In this document: positions 49,787 to 58,204 of the stretch, piece by piece | Layout: every line of letters starts with the position of its first letter | Position numbering within the stretch: the stretch's first letter is position 1 | Source: Gelidibacter sp035515035 | GTDB taxonomy: Bacteria > Bacteroidota > Bacteroidia > Flavobacteriales > Flavobacteriaceae | Length of the DNA stretch: 64,000 bases | Assembly: GCF_035515035.1 (NCBI RefSeq) | Contig: NZ_DATJCA010000177.1 | Coordinates: 1-64,000, forward strand | Direction of reading: 5' to 3' | The notes under the pieces: generated by a model | Database searches by the model: none | The model's input: the letters and a program-made list of their open reading frames with translations, nothing else | What the model was told of the DNA's origin: nothing | Made by a program: the position numbers and the translations under genes

Positions 49787-51304
49787 ATGAACAAAAAAGT
49801 CATCCTTATGATTCTTGACGGATGGGGAAAATCTCCAGACCCTAAAGTGTCAGCCATAGATAATGCCCATACGCCATTTATTGATTCGCTATATCTCAAA
49901 TACCCCAACGCTTCCTTAAGAACTGACGGTCTTCACGTAGGATTGCCCGAAGGCCAAATGGGCAATAGCGAAGTGGGCCATATGAATTTAGGTGCGGGCA
50001 GAATTGTTTATCAGGACTTGGCAAAAATCAATTTGGCGGTTCAAAACAAGACACTTGCTCAGGAGAAAGTATTGGTGGATGCTTTTAAATACGCCAAAGA
50101 AAACCATAAACCGGTTCACTTTTTAGGTTTAGTGAGTGATGGTGGTGTGCATTCACATATCAACCATTTATTTGGTCTGTTAGATGCTGCAAAAGCGTAT
50201 GATCTTGACAACGTTTTTATCCATGCGTTTACGGATGGACGTGATGTGGACCCAAAGTCTGGATTAGGTTTTATAGCTCAACTTCAAAATCATATTCAAG
50301 ATAGTTCGGCAGAATTGGCAACAGTCACTGGACGCTATTATGCCATGGACCGAGATAAACGCTGGGAGCGTGTCAAACTCGCTTATGATGCTCTAGTGAA
50401 TGGCATTGGAGAACCTTCTACAGATGCGATTCAGACCATACAAAATAGTTATAACCATGCGGTGACCGACGAATTCATAAAACCAATTGTGATGACCGAC
50501 CATGATGGTCAGCCTAAGGCTAAAATCAAAGATGGCGATGTGGTTATTTTCTTCAACTTCAGAACTGATCGCGGAAGACAATTAACACAAGCCTTGTCAC
50601 AATACGATTTTCATGAGCAAAACATGCACAAACTCGATTTGTATTATGTAACCTTAACCAATTATGATGATGTTTTCGAGGGAATTAAAGTCGTTTTTGA
50701 AAAAGATAATTTGACTGAAACTTTAGGCGAAGTTTTAGAGAAATACCATAAAAAACAGATCCGTATTGCGGAGACTGAAAAATATCCACATGTCACCTTT
50801 TTCTTTTCAGGGGGACGCGAAGTTCCATTTGATGGAGAGAAACGAATTCTGAGAAATTCGCCCAAAGTAGCCACTTACGATCTAAAGCCAGAAATGAGTG
50901 CCTTTGAATTGCGCGATGCTTTAATTCCAGAATTGGAAAGTGAGGAAGTCGATTTTGTGTGCCTCAATTTTGCCAATGGCGATATGGTGGGCCATACTGG
51001 CGTTATGCAAGCAGCCATACAAGCTTGTGAAGCGGTTGATATTGTCGTGAAAGATGTGGTAACTACGGCTCTTGAACATGGCTACACCACATTATTGATT
51101 GCCGATCATGGCAACTGCGAAACCATGATCAATCCAGATGGTACTCCTAATACGGCACATACCACCAATCCTGTGCCTATTATTTTAATTGATAAGGATC
51201 TAAAACACATCAGCGATGGCATTTTAGGCGATTTGGCACCCACAATTTTAAAATTAATGGGGGTTCCACAACCCAAAATTATGACCCAACATCCATTGAT
51301 ATAA
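49787..51304 (+). CDS. gpmI: 2,3-bisphosphoglycerate-independent phosphoglycerate mutase
   Basis: The 505-residue Mn-dependent mutase interconverts 3- and 2-phosphoglycerate. ILDGWG at 10-14 carries the first metal Asp; the phosphoserine nucleophile is Ser61 in MGNSEVGH; DGGVHSH and DGRDVDP are substrate-binding loops; the C-terminal NFANGDMVGHTG and ADHGNCE complete the two-metal site. Length is normal for the family. Confidence 0.97.
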   Translation: MNKKVILMILDGWGKSPDPKVSAIDNAHTPFIDSLYLKYPNASLRTDGLHVGLPEGQMGNSEVGHMNLGAGRIVYQDLAKINLAVQNKTLAQEKVLVDAFKYAKENHKPVHFLGLVSDGGVHSHINHLFGLLDAAKAYDLDNVFIHAFTDGRDVDPKSGLGFIAQLQNHIQDSSAELATVTGRYYAMDRDKRWERVKLAYDALVNGIGEPSTDAIQTIQNSYNHAVTDEFIKPIVMTDHDGQPKAKIKDGDVVIFFNFRTDRGRQLTQALSQYDFHEQNMHKLDLYYVTLTNYDDVFEGIKVVFEKDNLTETLGEVLEKYHKKQIRIAETEKYPHVTFFFSGGREVPFDGEKRILRNSPKVATYDLKPEMSAFELRDALIPELESEEVDFVCLNFANGDMVGHTGVMQAAIQACEAVDIVVKDVVTTALEHGYTTLLIADHGNCETMINPDGTPNTAHTTNPVPIILIDKDLKHISDGILGDLAPTILKLMGVPQPKIMTQHPLI

Positions 51305-51332
51305 TGATTTTAGGCAAGCAGAATATTTATTG

Positions 51333-51340
51333 TATTTTTG
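51333..51340 (+). promoter_or_regulatory. Bacteroidota -7 box TATTTTTG of the HAD-like gene
   Basis: A perfect TAnnTTTG match lies 19 bases before the ATG at 51360. It indicates that the gene can be transcribed separately from gpmI, from which it is 55 bases away. Confidence 0.4.
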
Positions 51341-51359
51341 CCTCCCAAAGCATTGACAC

Positions 51360-51764
51360 ATGAATTTTCAGAACAGACTAATAATCGCTGTAGACTTTGA
51401 CGGCACCATTGTAGAAGATCGCTATCCAGGGATTGGAAAAGCCCGTATCTTTGCCTTTGAAACCTTAAAACGCCTCCAAGAAGATGGGCACCGCTTGATT
51501 CTATGGACTTATAGATATGGTAAAACCCTCGACGAGGCTGTTGCCTTTTGTGAGGAGAATGGCATCACCTTTTATGCCGTCAATAAAAGTTTTCCGGGAG
51601 AGGAATTTGACAATACTAAAAGCCGTAAAATAAATGCGGATCTTTTTATTGATGACCGAAACATCGGCGGAGTTCTTGGATGGGGTGAAGTGTACCAAAT
51701 AATTACCAGGGAAGAACCCAATATTCCGGAGAAAAAAAGAGGGTTCTTTTCATTTTTCAGATAA
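51360..51764 (+). CDS. Small HAD-like phosphatase (BT0820-like)
   Basis: The 134-residue protein has HAD motif I VDFDGTIVED near the N-terminus, LILWTYRYGK as motif II and NADLFIDDRNIGG as motif IV. The small size without a cap domain resembles Bacteroides BT0820-type sugar phosphatases. The substrate is unknown. It ends three bases before the stop of the convergent CoA-transferase gene. Confidence 0.85.
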   Translation: MNFQNRLIIAVDFDGTIVEDRYPGIGKARIFAFETLKRLQEDGHRLILWTYRYGKTLDEAVAFCEENGITFYAVNKSFPGEEFDNTKSRKINADLFIDDRNIGGVLGWGEVYQIITREEPNIPEKKRGFFSFFR

Positions 51765-51767
51765 GAA

Positions 51768-53039
51768 TTAGGTGCTCATCAAATCATAATATTGCCTATC
51801 AATAGTTTCTCTATGATTGGGGTGGGCAATATTCACTAAGGCCTTGACGCGGTTTTTGATCGTTTTACCATATAATTCGGCAATTCCATATTCGGTTACC
51901 ACATAATTGACGTGCGCCCTTGTAGTTACTACGCCGGCTCCCGGTTTTAAACTTGGCACAATACGGCTGATGCCCGATTTGGTTTCAGAAGGCAAAGCAA
52001 TAATCGCCTTCCCACCCTCACTTAATGATGCACCCCGGATAAAATCCATTTGTCCGCCTACGCCAGAATATATTTTTGACCCAATAGAATCCGCACAGAC
52101 CTGCCCGGTCAAATCAACCTCTATGGCAGAATTGATTGCTACCATACGTGGATTTTGTTTGATGATGGACACATCATTGGTGTAATTTGAAGCCCGCATT
52201 TCAATAAACGGATTGTCATCTACATAATCATACAAACGTTTTGAACCCATTAAGAAAGTGGCCAATGCCCTTCCTCTATTGATACTTTTATAATTGCCGT
52301 TGATGACATTGCTCAAAATAAGGTCAATCACCCCATCACTGAACATTTCAGTGTGTAAGCCCAGATCCTTATGGTTGGTCAATCGGGTCAATACGGCATT
52401 AGGAATACTCCCAATCCCCATTTGTAATGTGCTTCGATCCTCTATTAAACCGGCTACATAGTCGCCAATCCTACCTTCTATCGCAGTTGGTTCTGCCATT
52501 TCGTGAATCGGCAAGGCTTCGTCACAATCTACAAAGGCATCGATCTCAGCAATATGAATAATTCCCGCGCCATGCGTTCGGGGCATTTGTTTATTTACCT
52601 GTGCAATCACATATTTCGCATTGTCAATGGCCGCCAAAGTCGCTTCTACAGAAACGCCAAGGGAACAATACCCATGTCGGTCTGGAACTGAGACATGTAT
52701 TAAAGCAACATCTAATGGGATGGTGCGGCACTTAAATAGCAAAGGCAATTCACTTAAAAAAACCGGAGTATAAGAACCATTTCCTGCTTTGATGGTGTGT
52801 CTTACGTTTTCTCCCACAAAAAAACAATTGACATGGAAACTATCTTTTAATTCGGGATTCGCATACGGCGCGACCCCTTCAGTATGTAATTGGCAAATTT
52901 CAACATTTCTCAGTTCTTCATGCCGTTTGGTCAACGCCTTTATCAACACTTGTGGCGCGGCCGCGGCCGCTTGAATATAAATACGATCATTTGACTTGAC
53001 TGCCTTTACGGCATCTTCTGCGGAAATTGATTTGTACAT
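51768..53039 (-). CDS. Acetyl-CoA hydrolase/transferase family protein
   Basis: The 423-residue protein matches the 4-hydroxybutyrate/acetate CoA-transferase family: N-terminal SNDRIYIQAAAAAPQVL, HTEGVAPYANPE, the Glu nucleophile in INSAIEVDLTGQV and the GVGGQMDFIRGA glycine loop. It probably moves CoA between acyl groups and acetate in the cytoplasm; the exact substrate pair is not readable. It contains a GC-rich GCGGCCGCGGCCGC stretch (52957-52970) encoding alanines near the N-terminus. Confidence 0.9.
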   Translation of the reverse strand: MYKSISAEDAVKAVKSNDRIYIQAAAAAPQVLIKALTKRHEELRNVEICQLHTEGVAPYANPELKDSFHVNCFFVGENVRHTIKAGNGSYTPVFLSELPLLFKCRTIPLDVALIHVSVPDRHGYCSLGVSVEATLAAIDNAKYVIAQVNKQMPRTHGAGIIHIAEIDAFVDCDEALPIHEMAEPTAIEGRIGDYVAGLIEDRSTLQMGIGSIPNAVLTRLTNHKDLGLHTEMFSDGVIDLILSNVINGNYKSINRGRALATFLMGSKRLYDYVDDNPFIEMRASNYTNDVSIIKQNPRMVAINSAIEVDLTGQVCADSIGSKIYSGVGGQMDFIRGASLSEGGKAIIALPSETKSGISRIVPSLKPGAGVVTTRAHVNYVVTEYGIAELYGKTIKNRVKALVNIAHPNHRETIDRQYYDLMST

Positions 53040-53135
53040 AGTTCTTCTATTTAATTACAAAACTATTCAACAAAATCCATTAAAAAACTGTTATATGTCA
53101 TGTTCCAGAAGAATGTCAACCCCATTTATTTTAAT

Positions 53136-53143
53136 TATCTTTG
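53136..53143 (+). promoter_or_regulatory. Bacteroidota -7 box TATCTTTG of map
   Basis: A perfect TAnnTTTG match lies 17 bases before the ATG at 53161, predicting a very short leader. No strong -33 element is visible. Confidence 0.45.
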
Positions 53144-53160
53144 CACCATAATTTTTTACA

Positions 53161-53979
53161 ATGATTATACAAAAAACAAGAGAAGAGATTGAGTTAATGC
53201 GCGAAAGCGCCTTAATAGTTTCCAAAACTTTGGGCATGTTGGCCAAAGAAATTAAACCTGGTGTTACCACCATGCAATTGGATAAAATGGCGGAAGAATT
53301 TATTCGCGAGCAAGGCGCCATCCCAGGTTTTTTAGGACTTTATGATTGTCCATCCACCTTACTTTGCAGCACCAATGAAGCCGTTGTTCACGGTTTACCA
53401 ACAAACGTTCCTTTAAAAGAAGGTGATGTGGTTGCGGTAGATTGTGGCGCCCTAAAGAATGAGTTTTACGGAGACCATGCCTACACCTTTGAAATTGGCG
53501 AAGTGGCCCCAGAAGTAAAAAAACTTCTTCAAATCACCAAAGAATCTTTATACGTTGGGATTAGAGAATTTAAGATCGGCAACCGTGTGGGTGATGTCGG
53601 TCATGCCATCCAAAACTATTGTGAAGCGGAAGGCTATGGTGTGGTACGTGAATTGGTCGGTCATGGGCTAGGAAAAAAAATGCATGAAGATCCTGAAATG
53701 CCAAACTATGGCAAACGTGGACGTGGCAAGAAATTCATTGAAGGTATGGTCGTAGCCATCGAGCCTATGATCAATCTAGGAACCCACAGAATCAAACAAT
53801 TGGATGACGGTTGGACCATTGTCACCTTAGATGGAAAACCGAGTGCACATTTTGAGCATGACGTGGCACTCGTGGATGGCAAACCAGAGATATTGTCAAC
53901 CTTTGGGTATATTTATGAGGCGCTGGGGATTGTTTCTGATGAGGAGGATGAATTTAGGAGAGAGACTTTAGTTTTATAA
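53161..53979 (+). CDS. map: Type I methionine aminopeptidase
   Basis: The 272-residue enzyme removes initiator methionine. Metal ligands of the pita-bread fold are visible in VAVDCGALKNEFYGDHAYTF (two Asp), VGHGLGKKMHEDPE (His), VVAIEPMI (Glu) and the final Glu in SAHFEHDVAL; the catalytic His lies in TNEAVVHGLP. Compared with E. coli Map it has a moderate insertion around GKRGRGKKF, common in Bacteroidota. A repeat-flanked cassette follows 19 bases after the stop. Confidence 0.97.
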   Translation: MIIQKTREEIELMRESALIVSKTLGMLAKEIKPGVTTMQLDKMAEEFIREQGAIPGFLGLYDCPSTLLCSTNEAVVHGLPTNVPLKEGDVVAVDCGALKNEFYGDHAYTFEIGEVAPEVKKLLQITKESLYVGIREFKIGNRVGDVGHAIQNYCEAEGYGVVRELVGHGLGKKMHEDPEMPNYGKRGRGKKFIEGMVVAIEPMINLGTHRIKQLDDGWTIVTLDGKPSAHFEHDVALVDGKPEILSTFGYIYEALGIVSDEEDEFRRETLVL

Positions 53980-53997
53980 TTAAGTTAAACGAAATTC

Positions 53998-54619
53998 TTT
54001 TTTTGACACGAATTTCACTGATTGGCACGAATTTTTTACGTCTGTTGTAATTTAGCTCATATAGTTGAAAGCACAATACTCAAGTAAGCAAGCTTGTATA
54101 AATTTCACTAATTTAGATCTCCATTATCGAAACAAAATGGTTCAAGATTTAATTTACAAAGAGGAAGCATACAAGATTATTGGCCTTTGTATGGAAGTGC
54201 ACAAGCAATTAGGCAAAGGTTTTAATGAGGTGGTCTATTGCAACGCCTTAGAAATTGAATTTATTGATAATAAAACAAATTATTCGAGAGAAAAGCTTTA
54301 TGCTATCAACTATAAAGGCAATACTCTATCTCATCAATACAAAGCAGACTTTATTATTGACGATAAAATAGTTTTAGATATTAAAGCTATCGAATTTTTA
54401 AATAATGCACATTTAAAACAAACTTAAACTCGGACTTTTGATTAATTTTGGAGAAGATAGTCTTAAATACAAAAGAGTTGTTCTTTGAAAATGATCATCG
54501 GAATTATAAAAATGAGAATCGCGTTTTTCAGAAAATTAGTGAAATTTACATTCATAAATCATCTGCGCAATCTTTCCTCATTAGTTCGTTAAAATTCGTG
54601 AAATTCGTGTCCAAAAAAA
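53998..54619. mobile_element. Inverted-repeat-bounded cassette carrying a decayed GxxExxY gene
   Basis: The left end (53998-54018) is a T-run followed by GACACGAATTTCAC; the right end (54598-54619) is GTGAAATTCGTGTCC followed by an A-run. They are inverted copies with a one-base gap. A second CACGAATTT copy lies just inside each end. The unit of about 620 bases contains only the broken GxxExxY gene and no transposase. A lone copy of the right end is at 47775-47797. It resembles a small non-autonomous element, but mobility is an inference and no target duplication was confirmed. Confidence 0.45.
54137..54488 (+). pseudogene. Broken GxxExxY family gene (PD-(D/E)XK-like)
   Basis: From ATG 54137 the frame reads MVQDLIYKEEAYKIIGLCMEV, the name motif GFNEVVY (GxxExxY) and ADFIIDDKIVLDIKA, whose D...DxK spacing fits the PD-(D/E)XK nuclease fold. 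It then stops early at 54427 after HLKQT. The expected end of the family resumes in another frame as LKLGLLINFGEDSLKYKRVVL (split here as LKLGLLINFG and EDSLKYKRVVL) to 54488. Between them about eight residues are missing, so a deletion of roughly 25 bases caused the frameshift. The family is widespread in Bacteroidota with no established role. Confidence 0.85.
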
Positions 54620-54632
54620 TCATTAAAAATCC

Positions 54633-55400
54633 GTGTTTAGAAAACTCTTCAAATACATCCTCAACACCATCCCAAGGCCAATTCTAATCCGTTTGAGTTA
54701 CGTAGCACGCCCTGTTTTGGCATTCTTTTTAAAAGGCAATCAATTCACCGATCCTATTGATGGTAAAAGTTTCAAATCGTTTTTACCTTACGGTTATGGA
54801 AATCAGCGCAACAACGTCTTATCGCCGTCAACCTTGAGTTTGGAGCGCCACAGATTGTTATGGCTGTACCTTAAGAATGAAACCGATTTTTTTTCTGCTT
54901 CTAAAAAGGTGTTGCACTTTGCGCCCGAACAGGCTTTTTACAAACGCTTTCGGAAGATGAAGAATTTAGACTATGTCACTACCGATTTAAATTCGCCCTT
55001 GGCCGATGTGAAAGCTGATATTTGCGATTTACCGTTTAAGGATAACGAATTTGACATCATCTTATGCAACCATGTGCTGGAACATATTCCTGACGATACT
55101 AAAGCGATGCAGGAATTATATCGGATTATGAAACCTGGAGGTTATGGGATATTTCAAATTCCGCAGGATTTATCTAGATCAAAAACTTTTGAAGATAATA
55201 GTATTACCGATAGAACAGAACGCGCTAAAATCTTTGGTCAATATGATCATGTCAGAATTTATGGCCGGGATTATTTTGATCAACTTCGTTCTATTGGTTT
55301 TCAAGTGGAGGAGATTGATTATACGACGACATTATCTGAGGAGGAAGTACGGCGTTTTTGTTTGGCTAAGGGGGAGATTATTCCTTTGGTGCGAAAGTGA
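54633..55400 (+). CDS. Class I SAM-dependent methyltransferase
   Basis: The 255-residue protein has a hydrophobic N-terminus, VLHFAPEQAFYKRF (motif I region), TTDLNSPLADVKADICDLPF, ILCNHVLEHIPDD (motif IV, methyltransferase type 11) and MKPGGYGIFQIP. The substrate is unknown. GTG at 54633 is the only good start and lies just 14 bases after the right end of the inverted-repeat cassette, so its original promoter region may have been displaced. Confidence 0.87.
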   Translation: MFRKLFKYILNTIPRPILIRLSYVARPVLAFFLKGNQFTDPIDGKSFKSFLPYGYGNQRNNVLSPSTLSLERHRLLWLYLKNETDFFSASKKVLHFAPEQAFYKRFRKMKNLDYVTTDLNSPLADVKADICDLPFKDNEFDIILCNHVLEHIPDDTKAMQELYRIMKPGGYGIFQIPQDLSRSKTFEDNSITDRTERAKIFGQYDHVRIYGRDYFDQLRSIGFQVEEIDYTTTLSEEEVRRFCLAKGEIIPLVRK

Positions 55401-55629
55401 GCCTATTTCACAGAGATTTTTTTTGACAGAGATACAGAGGCACAGAGAGATCCTGGAGTTTCTTTGATTTCTTAGCAGATACAAATGGAGATGAATCTTC
55501 TTTGTGGAACTTTGTGTAATAGTTTTTCATGAGTAAATTTTTGATTAAGAAAGTTCCGAAGGGTAATCTATATAATTGTTCTCTATGTCTTTTTAAGCTG
55601 AGATTCCTGCCAACGCAGGAACTGGGTGG
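55401..55629. repeat. Repeat relics between a methyltransferase gene and apbE
   Basis: Present are a CACAGAG-rich run (55408-55450), CTTTGTGTAATAG at 55510-55522 (inverse of 47596-47608) and a perfect TTCCTGC-CAAC-GCAGGAA palindrome core at 55604-55621. No gene is supported. Confidence 0.65.
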
Positions 55630-56691
55630 CTAAACCTCAGGAAAACCATTCAAAGAAAGCGTTTCCAGTTCCTTATCATCATTTTCAAAAATCAAAAACA
55701 CTTTTAATTCGGGGTGCTTAATTAAAAAGGCCTTTACTTTCTCAAGTCTCATAGCCTTAAATGCTGTGGCATAGGCATCTGCCGTCATACAATCTTTTGC
55801 AATAACTGAAATACTCAATAAATTGGTTTTACTAGGATAGCCGGTTAATGGATCCAAGATGTGCGAATACCGATTTCCCAAACTATCGGTTTTAAATTTT
55901 CGATAGGTTCCTGAGGTTGCCATGGCTTCATCATATAGTGAAATGGTTTTTAAAACAGACTGCTCTGCATCAAAATGAGGCAACTCCACTCCCACTTTCC
56001 AAGGCTTTTGTTTTTCAAAATTCTGACCTTTGCATCGTATTTCTCCACCTATTTCAACAAGATAATTGGTGACATCCTGACTTTCCAAAAAATCTGCAAT
56101 AACATCCACGCCATAGCCTTTTGCAATCGCATTAAAATCTATGAAGGTGTTTGGGTTTTCCTTTGTAATCGTGTTGTTGTTCAGTGTTATTTTATCGAAC
56201 CCTACAGACAACATTAAACTATCAATTTTAAGACTGTCCAAGGCCACAACCTTTCCCTCAGGCCCAAAATCCCATGCGTTGACCAAAATCCCTATAGTAG
56301 GATCAAAAACACCATTGGTAGCTTGAAAGATCTCTTTTGAAGCGTTAAATACATTTTTAAAATGCTCATCTATGGCAAAAGCTTCATTCCTGTTGATCCT
56401 AGAAATGTCTGAGTCCTTCTGATACGTAGACATGGAGGTATTAATGATTTCAAATAAACTATCAAACTGCCGTTGGAAGGTCTCAGTCTTTTCTGAATAA
56501 TATTGGACGCCGTAGGAGGTCCCAAAAACTTCGCCAGACAGTTTAGTGTTAGTAGGGTCTTGTTTGCATGAAAATGTGCAAAAACCCAAAAGGATAACTA
56601 TTCCTGCTGTCAAGAAAACACGACTATTTTTAGAAAAATTATAAATGAAACTCTGTGAACTTTTGTGTTTCTTCGCGGATATCCGTGCCAT
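55630..56691 (-). CDS. apbE: FAD:protein FMN transferase ApbE
   Basis: The 353-residue lipoprotein (signal core VILLGFCTFSCKQ, lipidated Cys about 42) has the ApbE features FGTSYGVQYY, FDPTIGILVNAWDFG, DFNAIAKGYGVD, YLVEIGGEIRCKG and the Mg2+-binding MTADAYATAFKAM. It attaches FMN covalently to threonines of NqrB and NqrC, encoded about 7 kb away. The first about 18 residues (AKKHKSSQSF) read through a CACAAA/CACAGAG repeat relic; a TTG near residue 27 may be the older start. Confidence 0.92.
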   Translation of the reverse strand: MARISAKKHKSSQSFIYNFSKNSRVFLTAGIVILLGFCTFSCKQDPTNTKLSGEVFGTSYGVQYYSEKTETFQRQFDSLFEIINTSMSTYQKDSDISRINRNEAFAIDEHFKNVFNASKEIFQATNGVFDPTIGILVNAWDFGPEGKVVALDSLKIDSLMLSVGFDKITLNNNTITKENPNTFIDFNAIAKGYGVDVIADFLESQDVTNYLVEIGGEIRCKGQNFEKQKPWKVGVELPHFDAEQSVLKTISLYDEAMATSGTYRKFKTDSLGNRYSHILDPLTGYPSKTNLLSISVIAKDCMTADAYATAFKAMRLEKVKAFLIKHPELKVFLIFENDDKELETLSLNGFPEV

Positions 56692-56700
56692 AGGTTATTT

Positions 56701-57078
56701 CTAATTCAAATTGGTTTCTATCACCTGAATCCCGTTGTATTCAATCAAGTATTCTTCATTCAAATAGACTGGCAAATGCTCACCGTCAGGATTTCCTATG
56801 CCCACACCAGCGTATAATACCTTGGCATTTTTTTCTCGTGCATGTTTTTTAAAGGTTTCCATCCAGATGATATCATAATTATTGGGATTTTCCGGAAGGA
56901 GAACCGATCTCACAATGACGAAGAAATATTGGTTCGTTTTATCTATGCACACAAACTGCGGATGCTTTTTAAGCTTACTATTGATGGCTATAAATTCAAA
57001 TCCGCGAGCTTCCAGATCCTTTCCAACATGATTCATGGCCAGGTTGTGCATTTCTTGTTCTGTAAGTGCTTTTCTCAT
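56701..57078 (-). CDS. Conserved uncharacterised small protein upstream of apbE
   Basis: The 125-residue protein starts at ATG 57078 (MRKALTEQEMHNLAMNHVGKDLEARGFEFIAINS). It is a single compact alpha/beta domain with HPQFVCIDKTNQYFFVIVR and AGVGIGNPDGEHLPVYLNEEY; the core suggests a small nuclease-like or DUF fold, but no motif allows a named function. It is nine bases upstream of apbE and probably in one operon. Related genes lie near nqr/apbE in flavobacteria as I recall, which suggests a link to Na+-NQR maturation; this is inference. Confidence 0.72.
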   Translation of the reverse strand: MRKALTEQEMHNLAMNHVGKDLEARGFEFIAINSKLKKHPQFVCIDKTNQYFFVIVRSVLLPENPNNYDIIWMETFKKHAREKNAKVLYAGVGIGNPDGEHLPVYLNEEYLIEYNGIQVIETNLN

Positions 57079-57291
57079 GATACAAAAATACAATAATATC
57101 AATGATGACCCGCTTAAGAAAAATGAAAATTATTTATAAGGCATAGCATCTTTAACCGAAGCTTTCAGTGAATACTAAAACTCAATTGCTGATCATCTCA
57201 TAAGATTCACTCTTTATTTTTTGTTAAAACCATGATATTTCTTCATTTGAATTATCAATTTCAGTATCTTAATAGTCATAAATTTCACGTT

Positions 57292-57753
57292 ATGAAGACT
57301 CCACACCGGTTAGAACAGGCCATTCAGAAATTATATGCAGCATTTCATAATAATGAACTTCATCCTGAATGTTGTCAGCAATGTGCCGTTGGAAATATAC
57401 TAGACAATACGGATGCCTGGAAACATCTGTCGGATTCGCATGGCTCATTGCAATTGAATTATGTGGGCTTGGTCCATCAGAATCTAGGCAGAAAGTTTAG
57501 TGGGTATTCACCTCTCGAATTATTACAGATAGAAGCCAGTTTTCTTAAAGGATGTGGTTATTCCTTACCCTTAAATCACAAAGGAAAAAGACCGCAAAAT
57601 CCAAAAGACAAAAACGTTCTTTTTAATGGTTTATGTGAAACTGTAGCCTTTTTATGCGCGTTGGATGGAGTGGATAACGTCATGGATTATTCACGGCTTT
57701 TCGAATATGATAATGACCAACCACGATACCAGTTGGAGGAACTCTTAACTTAA
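57292..57753 (+). CDS. Conserved uncharacterised protein with CCxxC motif
   Basis: The 153-residue protein starts at ATG 57292 (MKTPHRLEQAIQKLYAAFHNNELHPECCQQCAVGNILDN). The CCxxC cluster plus later Cys in KGCGYS, GLCETV and LCALDG could bind a metal or iron-sulfur cluster. FSGYSPLELLQIEASFLKGCGY is a helical segment. The family appears limited to Bacteroidota from memory. Divergent from the apbE operon; function unknown. Confidence 0.7.
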   Translation: MKTPHRLEQAIQKLYAAFHNNELHPECCQQCAVGNILDNTDAWKHLSDSHGSLQLNYVGLVHQNLGRKFSGYSPLELLQIEASFLKGCGYSLPLNHKGKRPQNPKDKNVLFNGLCETVAFLCALDGVDNVMDYSRLFEYDNDQPRYQLEELLT

Positions 57754-58204
57754 CTTCAAAGTCGAAAAACAGAGTTTCATAATTGGCAAAATAACTAATG
57801 ACCCCAATAGTTTTATAAAACTCTTCATCTTTAAAGTGTTTTAATTTATGTTATATAAAGACTTCTTCAAAGGTGTTAGTTTCATATTTCAAAATATTCA
57901 GAGTGTCTATCTCCAGCTCCTTCTAGCATTGAACACGTTGAACCAAAGGCGCTAAGACGGTTTTTACCAAGAAGACCTTATGGTGGGAAACTTATCAAAC
58001 ACCTCATGATATCGACCTCTCCTGAGACCTCACTCCATAGACGTAATATGCTAGTGTTTTGAATATGGAAAGTTGTGCGATTTAAGTAAATTTGAACTCT
58101 TTTATAAATGACACAATCGGCGCTATTAATTGGCGCTATGAATCACATTGTTTTACATATAACCAAAATGAAACAGCAATCATAATCCTCAGAAGGTCTA
58201 TCGC
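57754..58204. other. Intergenic region upstream of the AAA+ gene
   Basis: In these 451 bases no gene, RNA or convincing terminator was recognised. A fragment GGCGCTAAGACGG (about 57948-57960) resembles a dispersed flavobacterial repeat. No clear TAnnTTTG box was seen before the AAA+ start. Confidence 0.55.

Noticed and set aside
57754..58204. Possible hidden small gene or RNA in the gap before the AAA+ gene
   Set aside because: No frame of useful length, no promoter box and no terminator-like hairpin were found.
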